From contig JAJKFH010000770.1 of the NCBI GenBank assembly GCA_023333565.1, positions 682,001 to 746,000 on the forward strand: a stretch of 64,000 nucleotides of DNA. The letters run 5' to 3'. Made by a program: the position numbers and the translations under genes. Below, in pieces: positions 58,801 through 64,000 of this stretch; positions within the stretch are counted from its first letter, which is position 1, and each line of letters begins with the position of its first letter. Below the pieces are notes generated by a model that saw nothing but the letters and a program-made list of their open reading frames with translations, searched no databases and was not told the DNA's origin. This stretch comes from Puffinus mauretanicus (Eukaryota > Chordata > Aves > Procellariiformes > Procellariidae).

Positions 58801-61800
58801 ATGAAAATTTTGAACCTATGCACACAGTATGACCACTGTTATATACTTATATTTATAAATTGCATTTTCTGTATTTATATGTATGTAATTGTTCCATATC
58901 TCTGTGACTTAGTTGGGTTAACATGAAGAGAAGGTTTCTTAGTTCATTGTTAACCCTGCTTTGAGCTGGATATTGAACTACATCGTCTTCAACAACCATT
59001 ATATTTATATAAAAGTTGACTCTCATTTTCTTTCCTTCTTCTGTTGCCTTTTTGCATCACCGTAACTTTTCTGCAAAGCTTAAATTTGTAGATACAGGCC
59101 TGGACTTTTTTCAGCGTAAAGTAACATTTTGTAACAAATAAATTTAATTTAAAAGGAAATTTCAAAACACATATTCATATTTCTCTTGACCATTTGTTTT
59201 AAATTAGGCTAAAGAATGAACAATTAACAGTGTCTATCAATAAGCTTTTATTAGAAAAAGAACAAATAGCACAAGAGAAAAGTGGTATGGCTACAGAACT
59301 CAAGAAACTGCAAGAAAGTCATGAGGCAAGTTGTAAACTTCCAGCTGTTTTTAAAGGACAACATTCAATTTAAAATATAAATCATATGGTAAACTGCAAC
59401 ATGATGTGGTTCTGTAGAGTATCTATTTTTTGTGTTTAAAATACAAAAGAAGTGCAGTTACCCTTGTGAATAAGGCAGGTCAAGATACTGCTTAAGATGT
59501 CTTTGAATTTTTTAAGATGTCCCTTTGAATTTTATTCATTTTACTTACATGGGTCTTTATTTAGGATAGTAGGAAAAAAGAAGAAAATACAAAGCAGTTA
59601 GTTGAAAACCTGGAAGAAGCAAATGGCCAGCTAAGGCAAGTAAAAACAAATATTAATGTACAGTACTATTAAAGGAAGTAGGCTCGATTCCTTCAGAGTT
59701 AGTCTAAATGTTGTGTTCATATGCTGCTTTCTGTGATTTTTGGATTAATGCTTTTTTTAGGTTATATAGCTAAACAGAAACTATTTAGTATTGATGTTGG
59801 CCATGTAGAAGTTTCTACAAATTAGTGGTATCTATTGCTACAGGAACAATTTTTGCCATAGCTTTGTATTACATATAGCTACGCTGTTCTGCATTAACAT
59901 CTTAGGTGTGAAGGAAATGAAAATAGAAGTTAAAGGTTATGGATTAAACGTGAAAAGGTGAAACTGGTTAAATGTTACTCTCTGAAGTAGCCTCTGTACC
60001 ACCGACCCAATAGGCAAGCAGCCTTCCATGTTTCATAGATGCATTACGATATTACAGATTAGAATATATTTTACTGAGGTAAGGGGAATATCTTTCCATA
60101 CTTACGAAAAGTATGTACAGGTCAGACATTAACTTACCAGTCACTTTGCATAATTTTAAGACTATTTTCATTGAACAGCTTATGAAGTTCTCATCAATAT
60201 TAGCAGCTCTTTTTAGAAAATAAAGTATGGGTTTATTTAGCAGTAGTGAAAAGAAATTAAAGTTATTAAGTAAATATTTACTGATGCTTGTTAATTTGGC
60301 ATTTAGAAATGAACTGGAGTCTTTGAAGGAGAAGATGGCAAAGAAAGGTGAAGAGATTAAAAGTAAACTGGATGAAAGAGAAGAAAATGTATGCCATATC
60401 ATGTGCTTTATCAAGAAAATATATAACATAACCTGTAGGACAAAATCTAAATGTAAAACTTTTTTCTTCCCCTACAAAGCTCTACCTAGGGATGTAATCT
60501 CTTACAGAGGCTTTCTTCTTTCAGTGCTGCTACCAGTTGAGTCAACATATGTACACATACTGAGCCCTTTCATTTTAAAAGACAAGGACCTTCACTGGGA
60601 TGTTTACTCTTTACATGGAAGCTTAAAAGTCCAGATTTGTTAGATTTCAGCAAACAGAGAAACCCCTTTTTTTTATTTCCATATACCCACTTAGTGATAG
60701 ATGGGGTGTGGATCAGCTTTCAATATGTAACTATGAGTTTTAGTTTAAATATGGTCAAATATTTTTACTTTCTACTGTAGTTTCAAAGTGCACCCGTTTT
60801 TTTTAACATCATAATGGATTTCAAAATTTTATTGTAAAAGTCAAAGATTTACAATTATAATTCCAGGTTAAGAGTATTGAAAATGAAATTTCAAGAAAGG
60901 AAAAGCAGTTGAAGATTCTAGAAAATAAGGTATGAAAACTCATTTTTTCATGGACTGTAGAGAACTTCAAGATTATTTTTTAAATTGCAAAGTTACTATT
61001 TTTTTTTTCCCTTCTTTCTAAACTCTACAACCACTGAGGAATTGGTTCACTGCTATTAATGTTGTTAATATTGGGCTAGCAAAATTCTTGTAGTACTTTA
61101 TGGTTAAAACTCCAATCATTGTAACACATTAGCACGTGTTTCAGTCCCAGTGGAATTAATCAGACTTGTGCAAATGCATGTTTAAGAACGTTGACAGTAA
61201 TCTCTAACACAGTGAGTCATTTTTTAGGAGTTTATTAATTAAGGTTTGAAATATCTCTTTTAGTTGAATAATTTAAAGAAACAGGTGGAAAATAAAACCA
61301 AATGCATTGAAGAGTTGCAGCAGGAGGTACGTACAGTTTTTAAAAGTCACAAATACAGAAAACATGGTATTTTGTGGTAACTTACTTTTCAACAGTTTTT
61401 GTCTGGTGTGATATCTTTAGATATACCTATGTAATTTATAACGTTTCCTTTCTTATCCTAACTCTGAGCAAATTAAGGAGTCACCTTTGGAATTACTTGA
61501 TTTGTAAAATTAGCCTTACTTTTGAAAAATGCAATTACAGAAATAGTATCTTTAAGAAACTTTTACTATTTTCATTTAGTACATGGTATCATTGATATAC
61601 TTGAAATAATGAAAAAATCTCAGTTACCAATAGTAGAAAAGAATTGTGCATTAGGAGAAATTGTTAATAACTTCACTGTAAAAATATATAACTTGTATTT
61701 TTTGTCACAACATTTGCATGTTTTCTGTCAGCAGCATCTTAGTTTTTCTTCCCATTCTGCACCCTCTTTCGTTATTCTCTGTTGTCGCTCATGAGTAGCC

Positions 61801-63430
61801 TTTCATAAGGAAGTAACAGTATTATTAAAGTAAGTCGTTGAACACTCTTTTGTTTGGAGAATTGATCTGGAATCTGAACTGCACAATAGAGAGAGTTATT
61901 TGCTTGCTGAAAGCTGGAATTTTGAAGATTCCGACCTACTTGATGCAGTTAAATCATTACATAATTCTATTAACTTATTAAAGTGTTTGTTTTACTTTAT
62001 TTTAACAGAATAAGGTACTGAAAAAGAAAATTACTGCAGAAAGCAAGAAAACAAGTATTTATGAAGGGAAGGTAGGTTAAATAACTTCATGTATAAGATG
62101 AGGGTAAAGCACAAAGATTGAAAGTTTTAGGTCCCAGTCTAACTAATGATAATACATACGTTCTTAATTATTTTGTGGATCTGGGATACAGATTTTACAG
62201 GAATGAGCCCATCATTTTTGGAAGATGCTTCCATTTTTAATGATTGGACACTGACTGGGCTATCAGACATTTGTAAGAGATGGAAATCACATCTCAAGGA
62301 ATTATGTTCCTAATCAGTCCCTTTCTTTTTTGATTGATAGTGTACTGAACATTATTCAATAATGCCACCCTATTGAAATAGCAAAGCAATTAAAAGAAAC
62401 ACATACATTATTCACTTTAGGCAGTTCTTTTACTATGTTCTGCAATGGTAAGTCCCTGATTAGAATATTGTGCCCAGTTTTGGGTACCACACTTCAAGAA
62501 AGATGTAGACTGTTTTGAGGGTATTCTTATGAGAAACTTAAAAGGAAAAATTATAATCAAAATGCAAACTTGGGAGGAAAACACACCATAAACCAGTTAA
62601 AATCTTAAATAGATTTACAAGGGAGGGAATAAAATCTCCATCTGTATCTTTTTTTCGAAGAATTCACAGCATTTACGGTGACTGCTGAGGAATAGACTGT
62701 TCCTCTTTGTTTCATACCAAAGTCTCATTAATATTAGCAGCTGAAAGGAATTAATCTTTTTTAGAACTAAATAAAATTCTGAAAATAAACTATTTCCAGA
62801 TAAACTGTTTCTTCACTTCTTAATTGAAAAAAAAAAAAGATTTAATTGTAAACATAATACAGTCATACAGTCATACTGCTGAGTCTTAGGAGACTATCAG
62901 TTATGCTTCGTTTTCCTTCCTTGCATACCATGCCAGCAATACTAAAGAGCCTTTTGTACAAAAGGCAGAATAAGTGTCAGATTGCTAATGGATGGTTCCC
63001 TTATATTGGAGTAATTCTTTGTGACTGACTAGCCTCTAGCTTTAGGACTGTTTTATTGACTGGGGTGCACAAAACTGGTATGGGCTGTCTCTCCCATTGT
63101 GGTGTTGCCGTTGTTTCTATGAGTATTTTCTAACTCACTTCGGGCCAAAGTTCAACTGTTCATGGAAAAAAGCTGAACATTACGTAGGAAATAGTTCAGT
63201 CATATACCTGAAAGGTAACAGAGTGGTTCAGCTTGAAAATAAGAGGTAAAAAAAAAATCATTGCCGTGTTTATTCCTGAACAAATAACAGCAATAATTCT
63301 GCATTCTCAAAAGGTGAATAAATTACAGTTAGAGATGGAAAATATGAATAAGCAACATAAGGAAACAGTTGACATCTATCAAAAAGAGATTGAAACAAAA
63401 AAAGTAAATGAAAATAAACTTCTTGAAGAG
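43859..63430 (+). CDS. SYCP1: SYCP1, synaptonemal complex transverse filament protein, 23 exons visible, C terminus beyond right edge
   Basis: Meiotic coiled-coil protein whose dimers bridge homologous axes; N termini meet in the central element and C termini attach to chromosome axes. Exons: 43859-43966, 45016-45100, 45266-45312, 46656-46820, 47663-47730, 47915-47988, 49463-49521, 50630-50699, 51333-51406, 52386-52494, 53690-53784, 53922-54106, 55027-55127, 56285-56346, 57509-57613, 58599-58702, 59208-59325, 59565-59635, 60307-60388, 60867-60929, 61264-61326, 62009-62071, 63314-63430. The sum is 2088 nt, 696 codons, in frame. The start MEKEKPFKLFVPPR and QVSAVKPQT match the conserved N-terminal tip. 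LYSKLYKEAEKIK, QRKAIQELQ, RHLCNLLKETC and AFEELRVQAEN are family hallmarks. The coiled coil runs from about residue 81 to the end of the window. About 280 residues, including the basic C terminus, lie outside. Exon 3 and exon 4 donors are uncertain, and a short N-terminal exon may be missed. Donors after 59325 and 59635 are GC. Confidence 0.95.
48406..48557 (-). mobile_element. CR1 LINE 3' tail in SYCP1 intron 6
   Basis: TCATAGAATCATAGAATAG, then GGTTAGAAGGGACC and CATCTAGTCCAACC, are the standard CR1 3'-UTR in reverse orientation. About 150 bp long, moderately diverged, no coding part. Confidence 0.9.
49817..49922 (-). mobile_element. Degenerate CR1 LINE 3' tail in SYCP1 intron 7
   Basis: CACAGAATGGCTGAGGTTGG, then CTCTGGAGAACATCTGG and GCAGGTTGCATAGGGCTGTG, match the CR1 3' end with internal deletions. 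Old copy. Confidence 0.8.
57679..58000 (-). mobile_element. Ancient CR1-type 3' fragment in SYCP1 intron 15
   Basis: AGAACATAAGAAATATTACA, then AGTCAGACCAGTGCTC and later CAAATTCCAGAAGTTCATTA, preserve the layout of an old amniote CR1 family tail with many substitutions. Boundaries are approximate. Confidence 0.65.
58008..58028. repeat. CT/CCT-rich low-complexity stretch
   Basis: Short pyrimidine-rich run (CTCTCTCTCCCACTCCCTCT and neighbours) at the end of the ancient CR1 fragment in SYCP1 intron 15. Confidence 0.6.
62455..62720 (+). mobile_element. Ancient CR1 reverse-transcriptase fragment, sense orientation
   Basis: In one plus-strand frame about 22 codons read LEYCAQFWVPHFKKD, closely resembling the CR1 ORF2 C-terminal region, before the similarity decays. 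It is the only CR1 piece in the window with plus orientation. The right boundary is uncertain. Confidence 0.55.
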
Positions 63431-64000
63431 GTGAGAGTTGTTAATTTTTACTGCTGTAACTTTTAATTTTTTTTTTGATGTATGATGTTTTTATGAAGCT
63501 GTATCAGCCAGAGTCCTTGCTCTTACGTAGCAGTCTTATCAACATAAATGGAACTTCTTGTGCATGGACGTGAGCAAAGCTTTAGTAGATTAGATCCCTA
63601 AGTTGAAGTATTTGTATATGTCTTTAAAAATAAGAACTCAGTTAAAAATTCTTTTTGTCAAGATATTGTTCACAGAAATTCTGTTCTTGGTATAAATACA
63701 GCATAAGCAAATCAGATTATAACATATTAGTATTTTCCTGCCCACACTTTTTTGATGGTAATATCAAAAAATGTTAGGGCAGAGTGCTTGAAATGGCCTT
63801 GTGGTTCAAAATGACACTTGTCTGCCATGGAAGAATGGATGTACTTTTAATCTAGGTTTATTTGCCCATTTTATGTATAAAAAATGTAGGATTTGAAAAG
63901 CATCTTAAAAGCAAATTAAGACTACACTAAATGAGACTATATATACATTGCACCCACAGGGGTAAGAAGAAATGACACTAAGATTTTTTTTTTAAATATA
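63431..64000 (+). other. SYCP1: SYCP1 intron (partial) at right edge
   Basis: Begins with a GTGAGA donor. No further exon recognised before the window ends. Confidence 0.7.

Overview
The window is vertebrate, almost certainly bird, nuclear DNA. The evidence is four multi-exon genes with GT/GC-AG introns, CpG-island promoters in otherwise AT-rich DNA, and CR1 LINE tails ending in the ATTCTATG octamer typical of birds and other sauropsids. Gene order CSDE1 (-), SIKE1 (-), NR1H5 (+), SYCP1 (+) matches the human 1p13 block; NRAS would be expected just beyond the left edge but is not in the window. I cannot name the species from sequence alone.

Layout. 1-16.7 kb: CSDE1 (UNR, cold-shock-domain RNA-binding protein) on the minus strand, with 15 coding exons visible (682 codons). 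The fifth canonical cold-shock domain and the C terminus lie off the left edge. Its CpG-island promoter and non-coding exon 1 are at about 16.6-16.8 kb. 17.2-23.2 kb: SIKE1 on the minus strand, five exons (204 aa), with a very GC-rich promoter at 22.75-23.2 kb. 23.3-37.2 kb: gene desert with ancient CR1 fragments, one better-preserved CR1 tail, and a possible upstream promoter/5' exon for the next gene. 37.2-43.6 kb: NR1H5 (FXR-beta), ten coding exons joining into an uninterrupted 504-aa receptor. 43.86 kb to the right edge: SYCP1, 23 exons (696 codons, ending mid-gene), the transverse filament of the synaptonemal complex.

The reconstructed exons keep frame across every junction in all four genes, which is the main support for the calls. 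The four proteins (translation/RNA control, innate-immune kinase suppression, sterol/bile-type nuclear receptor, meiosis) do not form one pathway; the association is ancestral synteny.

I found no unknown multi-gene system. Most worth checking: three successive SYCP1 exons each coding exactly three coiled-coil heptads; the NR1H5 stop lying only 244 bp before the SYCP1 start, so the receptor's last exon is embedded in a meiotic promoter; several GC-AG introns, including two in a row in SYCP1; a stop-free 96-nt intron inside the NR1H5 ligand-binding domain; and a possible 84-nt cassette exon behind a 70-nt pyrimidine tract in CSDE1 intron 1.
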